64,000 nt of DNA from Prevotella sp. (GTDB taxonomy: Bacteria; Bacteroidota; Bacteroidia; Bacteroidales; Bacteroidaceae). Where the stretch lies: positions 25,585 through 89,584 of the forward strand of contig JAFTGB010000072.1 in the NCBI GenBank assembly GCA_017458125.1, in the 5' to 3' direction. Under the pieces are notes generated by a model. The model worked only from the letters and a program-made list of their open reading frames with translations. It was not told the origin of the DNA and ran no database searches. Every line of letters begins with the position of its first letter. The stretch's first letter is position 1. The position numbers were made by a program, and so were the translations under genes. Below, one piece after another: positions 53,412 to 61,969 of this stretch.

Positions 53412-55460
53412 ATGAAACGCGTTCTCGATATCATCATCTCGGCTTTGTGCCTCATCCTCTTCTCACCGCTAATGCTCCTGTGCTTTCTGGCCATCAAGAT
53501 AGGAGGCGGACCAGCCATCTACCGGCAGGAACGCATAGGACTGGGCGGACGCCCGTTCTACATCCTGAAATTCCGCACCATGGTGGTGGACGCCGAGAAG
53601 GAGGGGGAGGAACTGCTGCAGCAGGAGAACGACCCGAGGCTGACCAAGATAGGGCGCTTCCTGCGCAACCACCATTTAGACGAACTGCCCCAGCTGTGGA
53701 ACGTGCTGGTGGGCGACATGGCCTTCGTGGGGCCGCGGCCGGAGCGGAAATACTACATCGACCAGATTATGAAACGCGACCCGCGCTACGAACGGCTCTA
53801 CGTCCTGCGGCCGGGCGTCACCAGCTATGCCACACTCAAGAACGGCTATACCGACACCATCGACAAGATGCTGGTGAGGCTGGAGATGGACCTCTACTAC
53901 TTGGAACACCAATCACTCGTAACAGACATGAAAATACTCTTTATGACCTTTGGAAAGATTGTCTCTGGACGTATCTTCATCCTTGCCGCCTGCATGCTGC
54001 TCTCACCGGCAGCAGAGGCACAGGACTCGCTACGTACGCACGTCAGCTATGACCTGACGGCAGAGACCGCCGTGGGCACGGGCGACTACACCGCTTACCA
54101 GTTGGTGACCAACCGCCACCACACACTGGCCACCAGAGCCAACACGGCCTACGTGCGCGGGGCTGTCAGCATTGAACACGCCTTCAGCAAAGACTGGAAA
54201 CTGACGGGGGCCGTGGACGCCATTGCCGCCGTGCACGCCGACCACAAGGCGTACCTGCAGCAGTGCTACGCCAACGTGCAGTGGAAACACTTCTTCCTGG
54301 AAGTAGGCAGCAGGGAGCAGCAGCAGGTGGTGCGCGACAACCTGCTCTCCATCGGCTCCTTCATCAAAGGCACCAACGCCAAGCCCATCCCGCAAGTGCA
54401 CTTCGGCACTGACGGCTTCTGGGACGTGCCCTTCACCAAGCAGTGGGTGCAGATAGACTTCGACTTCGGCTATGGCAAGTTCATAGACAGCAACTACCGC
54501 AAAGACGTATTCCAACAGTCGGGCAACGCCAACTACCAGTACGCCACGGGAGCCTACTACCACCAGAAGCACCTCTACATCCGCTCCAACCCCAACAAGC
54601 GTTTCTTCGTCACCGTGGGCATTGAGCATGCCGCACAGTTTGGCGGCACCAACTACAGCTACATTGACGGTGTGCTGACACCGAAGGAGAAACCGCACAA
54701 CCTGAAAGCCTTCTGGAAGGTGATACTGCCCATCGGCGACAGCAACTATTTCGAGAACAACGCACTGGAAGACTGGGTCTACGGCAATCATATCGGCGTG
54801 ATGACCTACCAGTTAGGATGGAACATCAACAAAGACCACCAGCTGCAGGTCTACTTGGACAACCCCTTCGAGGATGGTTCCGGCGTGCGCAAAGGCAACG
54901 GCTTCGACGGCCTGTGGGGCATGCAGTACAGCAACAAGGCCCAAGGCAGGCAGTATGTGCGCGGTGCCGTGTTCGAGTATTTCCAGAGCACCAACCAGAG
55001 CGGTCCCCTGCACTGGGACAGCGGCGACTATCCTGAACCTGCACGCAGCCAGATTACCGACAAGGTGACGGGCAACGACAACTACTACAACCACGGGTTC
55101 TACGACAGCTATGCCCACTACGGCATGACACCGGGCATAGCACTCATCACCTCACCTATATATAATAAGGATGGCCAAAGCTCGTACCGCGACAACCGCG
55201 TCAAGGCATGGCATGTGGGCATCAACGGCGAACTGACCGACCACCTCTCCTACGTCGTCAAGGGTTCTTACCGCCAAGGATGGGGCACCTACAACCACCC
55301 CCTGCCGGAAAAGAACCACTCCTTCGACGCCATGGTACAAGGACTCTACCACCAAGGGCCGTGGCAGTTTGGTGCCGCCTTTGCCTTCGACAAGGGCAAC
55401 ATTTACGGTGACTGTACTACGTTCAACTTCAAAATAGGCTATCATGGAAAGATTCTATAA
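53412..55460 (+). CDS. In-frame fusion: initiating sugar transferase (PglC/WbaP-like) + Wzi-type outer-membrane barrel
   Basis: 682 residues in one uninterrupted frame. Residues 1-188 are a complete bacterial sugar transferase: N-terminal membrane segment (IIISALCLILFSPLMLLCFL), IYRQERIGLGG, KFRTMV, DPRLTKIGRFLR, DELPQLWNVLVGDMAFVGPR and RPGVTSYA, ending at the usual C-terminus KILFMTFGKIVSG. This runs straight into RIFILAACMLLSPAAEAQ (~187-204), a near-perfect signal peptide, and then a Wzi/capsule-assembly-type beta-barrel (~205-682). The first part acts at the cytoplasmic face of the inner membrane and the second in the outer membrane, so processing at AEA-Q by signal peptidase is the simplest reconciliation. 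The internal ATGs at 53928 and 53943 have no Shine-Dalgarno sequence. Confidence 0.85.
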   Translation: MKRVLDIIISALCLILFSPLMLLCFLAIKIGGGPAIYRQERIGLGGRPFYILKFRTMVVDAEKEGEELLQQENDPRLTKIGRFLRNHHLDELPQLWNVLVGDMAFVGPRPERKYYIDQIMKRDPRYERLYVLRPGVTSYATLKNGYTDTIDKMLVRLEMDLYYLEHQSLVTDMKILFMTFGKIVSGRIFILAACMLLSPAAEAQDSLRTHVSYDLTAETAVGTGDYTAYQLVTNRHHTLATRANTAYVRGAVSIEHAFSKDWKLTGAVDAIAAVHADHKAYLQQCYANVQWKHFFLEVGSREQQQVVRDNLLSIGSFIKGTNAKPIPQVHFGTDGFWDVPFTKQWVQIDFDFGYGKFIDSNYRKDVFQQSGNANYQYATGAYYHQKHLYIRSNPNKRFFVTVGIEHAAQFGGTNYSYIDGVLTPKEKPHNLKAFWKVILPIGDSNYFENNALEDWVYGNHIGVMTYQLGWNINKDHQLQVYLDNPFEDGSGVRKGNGFDGLWGMQYSNKAQGRQYVRGAVFEYFQSTNQSGPLHWDSGDYPEPARSQITDKVTGNDNYYNHGFYDSYAHYGMTPGIALITSPIYNKDGQSSYRDNRVKAWHVGINGELTDHLSYVVKGSYRQGWGTYNHPLPEKNHSFDAMVQGLYHQGPWQFGAAFAFDKGNIYGDCTTFNFKIGYHGKIL

Positions 55461-55833
55461 ACACATCCTCGTCTTATTGACAACTTGCTGCTTCGTAACA
55501 CTCAGCTCCTGCCAGGAAGGCAGCGAGGCCGGCGACCTGTTAGGACAATGGCGCATGACGGGTTCCGACACCCACTTCATCAGCTTCTCCGGCACGGTGA
55601 GCGGGTTCAGAATCATCAACGAAGCAGAAGTGTTCGGCAAGTTCCAACACAGCGGCGACAGCCTCTTCATACAGTGCGTCTCCATCAACGGCACTAAGAA
55701 GGACACCACCGTGGTGGAGGAGATATACGGCATGAAACCCTTCACCAACATACGGCTGAAGATAGAGACGCTGAACAGCGACCGACTGGAACTGAGCAAG
55801 GGCAGTCAGCGCTGGAGCTTCTACAAATACTGA
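55444..55833 (+). CDS. Lipocalin-like lipoprotein
   Basis: The 129-residue protein starts MERFYKHILVLLTTCCFVTLSSCQEG, a lipoprotein signal with Cys at ~23. The rest is a small beta-barrel-like domain (LLGQWRMTGSD, FGKFQHSGDSLFIQC, IRLKIETLNSDRLEL, GSQRWSFYKY) resembling the lipocalin-like domains common in Bacteroidetes. Its start overlaps the end of the fusion gene by 17 bp, implying coupled expression and a role beside the Wzi-like barrel, perhaps in surface polysaccharide handling. The function is unknown. Confidence 0.8.
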   Translation: MERFYKHILVLLTTCCFVTLSSCQEGSEAGDLLGQWRMTGSDTHFISFSGTVSGFRIINEAEVFGKFQHSGDSLFIQCVSINGTKKDTTVVEEIYGMKPFTNIRLKIETLNSDRLELSKGSQRWSFYKY

Positions 55834-55857
55834 GTCAACCTGCGCAGGCATAACGAT

Positions 55858-55898
55858 AGAAATAGAGGCTGTTTCATTTTACACAGCCTCTGTTTCTA
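55858..55898. terminator. Terminator after the envelope-polysaccharide cluster
   Basis: AGAGGCTGT (55864-55872) pairs with ACAGCCTCT (55883-55891), with AGAAAT/GTTTCT able to extend the stem. Confidence 0.8.
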
Positions 55899-55937
55899 TA
55901 TATAACTACTAAAAAAGTATAATAGTGTTAAAGAATG

Positions 55938-55969
55938 TTTGGCATTTGATTACATTTTTGCTAATTTTG
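55938..55969 (+). promoter_or_regulatory. Promoter of the hydrolase operon
   Basis: TTTG (55938-55941), 20 nt, TAATTTTG (55962-55969), 20 bases before ATG 55990. The promoter lies inside the longer open frame that begins at 55939, so 55990 is used as the start. Confidence 0.8.
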
Positions 55970-55989
55970 CAGGCGGAAACAAATTTATA

Positions 55990-57948
55990 ATGAACGCCAC
56001 TACAAAGAACAAAGCTGTTTGGATGCTTTTTCATGCTCTGGCCTTTTGTGCAGTGTTACTAACTTCATGCACAGACAAGGGAGGGGAAGATGAAAGACAA
56101 GAGGGCACACCTCTTGTTCCTACTGTTGCGGACAAATCAACATACACGCTGACTGTTTCTGCCGCTAAGGCTGGCTTACCATCAGCATCGTTCGCCAAAG
56201 GCGAAGCGATGGAAATGTACTGGCAAGACGACAACAAGGACTACCAGCATTTAGGAACACTGACGGCCCTGAGCGAAGGAAAAGCTACAATACTGACTGG
56301 AGAGCTGTCACTCCCTGCTGCCCTGACAAAAGCCAACAAAAGCGGTACTGTCACACTGCTTGGCTATTCCCCTACGGTTCAGTGGGACATTACAGGACAA
56401 GACGGAACACAGGAGACGCTCTCACAACACTACTTCTTCAGCACAGCGGAAATCAATATCCCTGCCAACGGGCTGGATGAGCAGCAGAAAAACGTGGTGC
56501 TACCCAACACGACATACACCCTGACACACGCACTGCCCATCGTACACTACACGCTACGAGACCATTCAGGCAATGCCATTGCTGCCAACAGGCTGGTAGT
56601 GTCGTCAGCCACAGCGCAAGGAGAAGAGGCTATCAGCATCAAAGGAAACTGGCAGCAAGGAGCCCAAGAGCAAGGAGCTGTTGACATCACGGCCAATAAA
56701 GCAGCCAGCGACTTCTGGGTAGCACTTTCCTGACAAGGAGGCGAGGCTGCACCATATACCATTACGGCTTATACCGACAGCGAGGTCTTTGTCTGCCATC
56801 TGGAAAACGCGGCTTACAGCCCGGAAGGCTACCATGAGGAAACGCTCACGATGAACCGCATCACTGAAGCCTGCATCACGGGGAAAGTCGTGTACCCCAA
56901 CTACCCTAACCTCACCAACTACAACTTCGTCTATCCCTCGACAGGACCTTTTGGTGAACCCGTCATGCTGTCCGGCACCATGACGATGGGGCGCGAGATG
57001 CTGCCCGGCACCAAAGGACGTGGACTGATATTATACAACCACTATACCGTCTGCAAGGCCGACGAATGTCCTTCCGCCGGAAAGCTGGACATGCAGCAGC
57101 TGCTGGGACTCATGATTCCCAACAGTAAGCTCATCACCATTTCTGCCGACTACTACGGTTTTGGCGAGACGGGAGACAAATTGCAAGCCTACTGCATTCC
57201 AAGCATCAATGCGCGGGCATCGCTTGATGCACTCATGGCTGGCAGACAGCTATTGAAGGAAGAAGGCTTCATCTGGGATGAGGACGAACTGCTGAACATC
57301 GGCTATTCGCAGGGCGCGCAGACGGCCATTGCCGTACAGCGACTCGTTGACGAGCACTATCCGGACATCCACATCACACGTACCATGGCTGGCGGAGGCC
57401 CCTATGACATGGAAGAGACCTACAGACAGTTCGTCACCTCAGGGAAGAGCGGAATGCCATCCACGGTGATCAGCGTGCTGTTGACCTACAACGAATACTT
57501 CCGGCTTGGACTACCATTAAGCAGCATGTTTATCGAGCCAACGCTGAGTCATATTGACGAATGGATAACCAGCAAGCAACTGACCAGTACGGAGATAGAC
57601 AAGAATGTGGGTACACAAGAACTCAAGGCGCTCGTAGCACCGGCCTTGCTCGACCTTGACTCTGACATCTCCCGAAAAGTGATGGCAGCACTCAGCAAGG
57701 AAACCCTCTGCCGGGGATGGGTTCCAAACAAAGACGACGACATTCTGCTGGTTCATCACGAGAAGGACAGCACCGTCCCCGTAGAGAACACGCAGAGTCT
57801 ATACCGGTTCCTTCAGGAGCAAGGCGTCAGAAACGTAGAACTGAAGGTCGGCAACTTCTTCTCCTTAGGACAGCAGGATCACCTCAGCGGAGCAACCGTA
57901 TTCTTATCGCTCGTCTACAAGTGGACACGAGAACACTATGGTTATTAA
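55990..57948 (+). pseudogene. Secreted alpha/beta-hydrolase lipoprotein interrupted by an in-frame TGA
   Basis: The reading frame from ATG 55990 to the stop at 57946-57948 would encode about 652 residues, but codon 248 (56731-56733) is TGA. The frame continues unchanged on the other side (QGGEAAPYTITAYTDSEV), so a single substitution explains it. The N-terminal part is a lipoprotein (VLLTSCTDKGG) with a fimbrillin-like beta domain. The C-terminal part (from ~295) is an alpha/beta hydrolase with nucleophile elbow IGYSQGAQ, Asp in HHEKDSTVP and His in GQQDHLSGA, paralogous to the enzyme at 58336. A restart at ATG 56851 has no Shine-Dalgarno and no signal peptide. It is probably a broken gene; recoding or a base-call error are alternatives. 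Confidence 0.8.
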
Positions 57949-57975
57949 ATTTTATAAACATAATATTATTGAACA

Positions 57976-58323
57976 ATGAAAAAGAAACTGACATGGATGA
58001 CTGCCGCCATTCTGATCTGCGGCACGACAACGGTTTCTGCTCAGAAAGCAGAAAACGTTCTGAACGGCAAGACCGTCAAGACCATCTCGTTCACACGCGA
58101 GAACGTAGACATCATCTATGCTGATGGCACGAAAGACGAGAATGTAGACTATGTTCTCATCCGCCCAAAGTCTGAAACAACAGCAATCAAAGGCGTCAAG
58201 CAGTCCACGACAACTCCCGGATGGTACACACTGGACGGTCGCCGCATGCAGACGGCTCCAAAAGCCAAAGGCATCTACGTAGTGAAAGACGGGAACAAAG
58301 TGCGCAAAACCATCAAGAAGTAA
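57976..58323 (+). CDS. Small secreted protein consisting mostly of the shared C-terminal tail
   Basis: The 115-residue protein has a signal peptide (MKKKLTWMTAAILICGTTTVSAQ). A 45-residue beta-like part (VKTISFTRENVDIIYADGTK) follows, then a tail (WYTLDGRRMQT, GIYVVKDGNKVRKTIKK) of the same kind as the C-termini of the PL11 proteins and the protein at 17680. The middle part resembles the N-terminus of the next gene product (IKITMSGGYTKVYASSQL). I do not recognise a named family. It sits 27 bp after the broken hydrolase and 12 bp before the intact one. Confidence 0.75.
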   Translation: MKKKLTWMTAAILICGTTTVSAQKAENVLNGKTVKTISFTRENVDIIYADGTKDENVDYVLIRPKSETTAIKGVKQSTTTPGWYTLDGRRMQTAPKAKGIYVVKDGNKVRKTIKK

Positions 58324-58328
58324 GGAGG
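58323..58328 (+). promoter_or_regulatory. Shine-Dalgarno before the intact hydrolase
   Basis: AGGAGG seven bases before ATG 58336, overlapping the stop of the preceding gene. Unusual for this genome and decisive for the start. Confidence 0.7.
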
Positions 58329-58335
58329 GCTGATT

Positions 58336-60174
58336 ATGAAAAAACTATTATTCGCGTTATTGGCTTTGACTTTCTGCATGGTTGCCAATGCAAAAGTCAT
58401 CAAAATCACGATGTCCGGTGGTTATACCAAGGTGTATGCCTCCAGCCAGCTGGAGTCCATCAACTTCAACGATGACGGAACCATCACCGTGATGGGCTAC
58501 GACTACAAAGTGCTGGAAACACTGGACCCCGAGCTCGTCGAAATCGAGATTGACGACGAGGAGGAAACCTATGAATACCGCAACCAAACCGTGGAGTTCA
58601 GCCTGGAATTGGCGAACTTAGGCGACGGTCCGCTGTTCACTCGTACCGTACGCCGCATCAACTTCGTCTACCCGAGCACTGACCCCTTCGGCGACCCCAT
58701 CACCCTTAGCGGCACCATTCTCATCCCGTTTAACATCTGGAGGGGGGAGGCCAAGAGCGAAGGTATCCTGCTGTTCAACCACTTCACCGTGTTCAACAAA
58801 GACGAAGCACCCTCGCGAGGCTATGCATACCTGGAGGGCATGTTCCTGGCCAATCCGCTGAACCCCAACTACATCGTCGTTGAGAGCGACTACTATGGTT
58901 TTGGTGTAACCGAACGCTTCCCACAGGCATACATACAAGGTACGGTCAATGCTCGTGCCAACCTGGACTGCCTGCTGGCTGCACGCCGTCTGCTAAAGGA
59001 TATCGGCGTAAAAGCCGGTCCGCTGACGTTCAACTTAGGCTACTCAAGCGGCGGCTTCGAGGCTTTGGCCACACAGAAGCTCCGCGACATGGAGTATGCT
59101 GACCAAATCAGCTTCGACAAGACCTTTGCCGGCGGTTCGCCTTCCGACATCAGGGAGTGCTACCGTCAGTACGTCGAAATCAACCACACGGCCTACAATG
59201 CCGTACCGCCCCTGCTGATGGTGTCTACTAACGAAATCCAACAGCTGGGCAAGACCTACGAGGAAATCTTCGTACCGGAGGTTGCCGACAACGTCGACAA
59301 ATACATCAATTCAAAGATGTACACCTCATGGGAGGTGTGCGACATGATTGGACGCGAAAAGAACGTGGACGAAATTCTGACAGCGGAATACTGCAACCTG
59401 GAGAGCAGCAACAGCAAGGAAATACAAGACGTGCTGCACAACATCAGCATCACCAACGATGACGACTGGACACCTGACCCCAGTCAGAAAATCTATGTGA
59501 TGCACTCGCGTGACGACGACTATGTGCCCGTCCAGTCGGCCCGTCCCATCATCCCCTACCTGCAGGAGCGCGGATACGAACCCAGCATCATCCCGGGACT
59601 GACCAATCTGCAAACCAACTTCGTCATTCCCAAGCTGGGTCACCTGTCGGCTACAGCCGTCTATCTGGTGCAGAGTCTGGCCGCTGTTGCAGCATGGCCG
59701 CTCATGTATAAGAACGGTGAAATGATTTCCCCATACAAAGAGCTTCTTCAGGTGGCCGCCACCGACCCTGTCTCCATCCTACGCTACCTTGACTCCCAGG
59801 GAATGGACTGCCGCGCCCTCATCAATGAGTTCGCCCAGCGTATTTCCAGCATGATGGAAAGCGGAGGTGGCAGCATTTCCATTGACCCGGCTAAATTGCA
59901 GACCATTCTTCAGCAGATTAGCGAGAAGTTAGGTTTCACGCTCAGCGACCTGAACGAGATGCTGTCCGACTCTGGCATTGACATGATGAAACTCTTCTCA
60001 GACTTTGTCGAGTACATGAATGAGCATCCCGAAGAGGTTATTGTGGAGCCTGAGCCCGCACCCGTGGCTCCTGCCATGCTTCGTGCTGCCAAAGTCAAGC
60101 AGCAGACACCCGCTCAGGAATATGAGCAGCAGCTCTACGACTGGCTGTCGGCCAACGGCGTCAAGACCAAGTAA
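58336..60174 (+). CDS. Secreted alpha/beta hydrolase (esterase/lipase-like)
   Basis: The 612-residue protein has a signal peptide (MKKLLFALLALTFCMVANA), a short beta domain (~20-80), then an alpha/beta hydrolase: FVYPSTDPFGDPITLSGTI, ILLFNHFTVFNKDEAPS, ESDYYGFGVTERFPQAY, nucleophile elbow LGYSSGGFEALA (Ser ~237), acid in HSRDDDYVP (~393) and base in KLGHLSAT (~436). A C-terminal extension (~480-612) is helical and ends in a Pro/Ala/Glu linker. It is a close relative of the interrupted protein just upstream, so it may have taken over the function. Substrate unknown; secreted lipase or carbohydrate esterase are both possible. Confidence 0.83.
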   Translation: MKKLLFALLALTFCMVANAKVIKITMSGGYTKVYASSQLESINFNDDGTITVMGYDYKVLETLDPELVEIEIDDEEETYEYRNQTVEFSLELANLGDGPLFTRTVRRINFVYPSTDPFGDPITLSGTILIPFNIWRGEAKSEGILLFNHFTVFNKDEAPSRGYAYLEGMFLANPLNPNYIVVESDYYGFGVTERFPQAYIQGTVNARANLDCLLAARRLLKDIGVKAGPLTFNLGYSSGGFEALATQKLRDMEYADQISFDKTFAGGSPSDIRECYRQYVEINHTAYNAVPPLLMVSTNEIQQLGKTYEEIFVPEVADNVDKYINSKMYTSWEVCDMIGREKNVDEILTAEYCNLESSNSKEIQDVLHNISITNDDDWTPDPSQKIYVMHSRDDDYVPVQSARPIIPYLQERGYEPSIIPGLTNLQTNFVIPKLGHLSATAVYLVQSLAAVAAWPLMYKNGEMISPYKELLQVAATDPVSILRYLDSQGMDCRALINEFAQRISSMMESGGGSISIDPAKLQTILQQISEKLGFTLSDLNEMLSDSGIDMMKLFSDFVEYMNEHPEEVIVEPEPAPVAPAMLRAAKVKQQTPAQEYEQQLYDWLSANGVKTK

Positions 60175-60201
60175 ACATAAAAAGAATATTGTTCATTATA
60201 G

Positions 60202-60242
60202 GGATTTCCCCCACCAAGTGTAGGGGAAATCCTTTCTTTTTG
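60202..60242 (+). terminator. Terminator after the hydrolase operon
   Basis: GGATTTCCCC (60202-60211) pairs with GGGGAAATCC (60223-60232), followed by TTTCTTTTT. Confidence 0.9.
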
Positions 60243-60264
60243 CCCTCTTTTCTTCCTACTTTTG
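60233..60264 (+). promoter_or_regulatory. Promoter of the low-complexity secreted protein
   Basis: TACTTTTG (60257-60264) is a full -7 match. TTTC at 60233-60236, 20 nt upstream, is a weak -33 element that overlaps the preceding terminator's T-run. Confidence 0.65.
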
Positions 60265-60316
60265 CATCGTGAAAACAAATGTACTGAACGTATAACACTA
60301 AAAAAAAGATAGAATC

Positions 60317-61435
60317 ATGAAGAAGATGATGATGGCCCTGACAATGATGCTGCTGACGGCAGCCACGGGCAAGGCAATGAGCTACGAGCAGGCACGCAAC
60401 GAGGCCCTGTTCCTGACGGACAAGATGGCCTATGAGCTGAACCTGACCGACGAGCAGTATGAGGCCGCTTACGAAATCAACCTCGACTACCTGATGGGAG
60501 TGACCAGCTACGACGACGTCTTCGGCACCTACTGGGAGCGCCGCAACCTGGACCTGAGCTACATTCTGTTAGACTGGCAGTGGCAGTCGTTCTGCGCCGC
60601 CACCTACTTCTACCGCCCACTCTACTGGGAGGCTGGCTACTGGCACTTCGGCATTTACGCCCGCTATCCGCACCGCGACTACTTTTTCTTCGGGCGCCCG
60701 GTGTTCTACGCCAGCTATCGCGGCGGACACGCCTGGCACATTGTGGGAGGTCACGGCTACTACTACGGCCGTCGCGACCACTTCCGCCCCGCAGTAGGAC
60801 GTTCGCACTTCGGCATGCTGGACCGCTGGAACCGCGGTGACTACCGCCACTACCACAATGGCCGCACCTATCGCAACTTCGGCGGCAACCGCAACAGCTC
60901 CACGCGTACTACGGTGGGCAACGGCCGGAGCTTCGGACACAACAGCAGCGGCAGCTTCGGCAACGGCAATCGTGGCAACGGAATTAGCAACGGAATGGGG
61001 AACGGCAACAGCGGCATGGGGAACGGCAGCAACGGCAGGACGTTCGGCACAAGACCCAGCCAAAGCTCCTACAGCCGCAGCAGCGACATGCGGAGCCTGC
61101 CTGAGCGCAGCAGCTACAACCGCAGCAGCTACAACCGCAGCAACACCTACGCCACCCCGCGCAGCAGCAGTGCTGCCAGTTCCTACAGCAGAGCCAACAG
61201 CACCAGTTCCTACAGCAGGAGCAGCGGCTCGTTCAGCAGGGCCAACAGCGGATCCTTCAACAGAAGCAGCGGATCGTTCGGCGGCAGCTCAGTCAGAAGC
61301 AGCGGTTCGTTCGGCGGCAGCTCAGTCAGAAGCGGAGGCTCGTTCACCCGAGGCGGAGGCTCATTCGGCGGAGGCCACGGTGGCGGCGGAGGCCACAGCG
61401 CAAGCGGAGGCCGCTCGTTCGGCGGACACCGTTAA
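60317..61435 (+). CDS. Secreted Gly/Ser/Arg/Asn-rich low-complexity protein
   Basis: The 372-residue protein has a Met-rich signal peptide (MMMALTMMLLTAATGKA). A folded N-terminal part (~20-170) contains EALFLTDKMAYELNLTDEQY and many Tyr/Trp/His residues (YYYGRRDHFRPAVGR). The last 200 residues are low-complexity Gly/Ser/Asn/Arg (GNGNRGNGISNGMGNG; repeated SGSFGGSSVRS). The family is not recognised. Because of its last 75 bp it overlaps the histidine phosphatase gene on the other strand. Confidence 0.78.
   Translation: MKKMMMALTMMLLTAATGKAMSYEQARNEALFLTDKMAYELNLTDEQYEAAYEINLDYLMGVTSYDDVFGTYWERRNLDLSYILLDWQWQSFCAATYFYRPLYWEAGYWHFGIYARYPHRDYFFFGRPVFYASYRGGHAWHIVGGHGYYYGRRDHFRPAVGRSHFGMLDRWNRGDYRHYHNGRTYRNFGGNRNSSTRTTVGNGRSFGHNSSGSFGNGNRGNGISNGMGNGNSGMGNGSNGRTFGTRPSQSSYSRSSDMRSLPERSSYNRSSYNRSNTYATPRSSSAASSYSRANSTSSYSRSSGSFSRANSGSFNRSSGSFGGSSVRSSGSFGGSSVRSGGSFTRGGGSFGGGHGGGGGHSASGGRSFGGHR
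61265..61330 (+). repeat. Two 33-bp tandem repeats in the coding region
   Basis: Units 61265-61297 and 61298-61330 are near-identical and encode SSGSFGGSSVR twice. The multiple-of-three length keeps the frame. Confidence 0.85.
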
Positions 61436-61933
61436 GACACGCACCTCAGCATTCATCATACGCTGCACCTCTCGCATAGTACACTGGGCATAGCAGGCTA
61501 AGATAGCCTTGTTGATGATACCATGACCTACGGCCACCACCCGTTGTCCCGGGTAGGTGGCCGTCATGTATTGCAGGAAGCGGCGTGCACGCCGCAACAG
61601 GGCCTCTTCGCTCTCGATGTCGTCCGGCCAGACCTCGCCGCGCAGGTCAGGGATGAAACGGCCCGTGAAACTGCCCCAGTCGCGCTCGCGCAGCAGCGGC
61701 GTCGTCGTCACCGTCAAGCCATGAGGGCGGGCAATGTACTCTGCCGTCTGCACTGCCCTGTGCAGGTCGCTGGCTACGACAGCCTCCACCCGCTCCACTG
61801 CTAACCGCTCAGCCACCGCAAGCGCCTGCCCCGTGCCCCGCTCGTTCAGACAGCCCTGTGTCTGCCCCTGCATAATCTGCCGTGCGTTATCCACAGTCTC
61901 ACCGTGCCGCACAAGAAAAATAATGGTCTCCAT
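61361..61933 (-). CDS. Histidine phosphatase (phosphoglycerate mutase-like)
   Basis: 190 residues from ATG 61933 (METIIFLVRHGETVDN); the frame is open further upstream but that part lies in the repeat and promoter. RHG motif LVRHGETVDN carries the phospho-His; ERDWGSFTGR holds the acid; AVGHGIINKAI holds the second His. The C-terminal ~19 residues (AERAASACAVASAATVAS) are an antisense reading of the Gly/Ser repeats of the convergent gene, so the natural end was probably near VRVLTV. Members range from phosphoglycerate mutases to broad phosphatases; the substrate is unknown. Confidence 0.88.
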   Translation of the reverse strand: METIIFLVRHGETVDNARQIMQGQTQGCLNERGTGQALAVAERLAVERVEAVVASDLHRAVQTAEYIARPHGLTVTTTPLLRERDWGSFTGRFIPDLRGEVWPDDIESEEALLRRARRFLQYMTATYPGQRVVAVGHGIINKAILACYAQCTMREVQRMMNAEVRVLTVSAERAASACAVASAATVASAE

Positions 61934-61938
61934 AGCTG

Positions 61939-61969
61939 CAAAGTTACGGAAAGTCGAGAGCAAAACAAA
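61939..61969 (-). promoter_or_regulatory. Promoter of the histidine phosphatase, embedded in the repeat
   Basis: The minus strand reads TTTG (61969-61966), 19 nt, TAACTTTG (61946-61939), then only 5 bases to the ATG at 61933. Transcription would start almost at the start codon, giving a leaderless or nearly leaderless message. A second promoter of the same form (TTTG 62050-62047, TAACTTTG 62027-62020) lies 81 bp upstream in the next repeat module. Confidence 0.72.

Noticed and set aside
53060-54052. A 330-codon frame overlapping the WecA-like gene and the fusion gene
   Set aside because: Arg/His/Pro-rich out-of-frame reading of two recognised genes.
56731-56733. TGA read as selenocysteine or tryptophan
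   Set aside because: No SECIS-like hairpin was recognised just downstream and TGA ends other genes here, so a nonsense mutation is the simpler reading.
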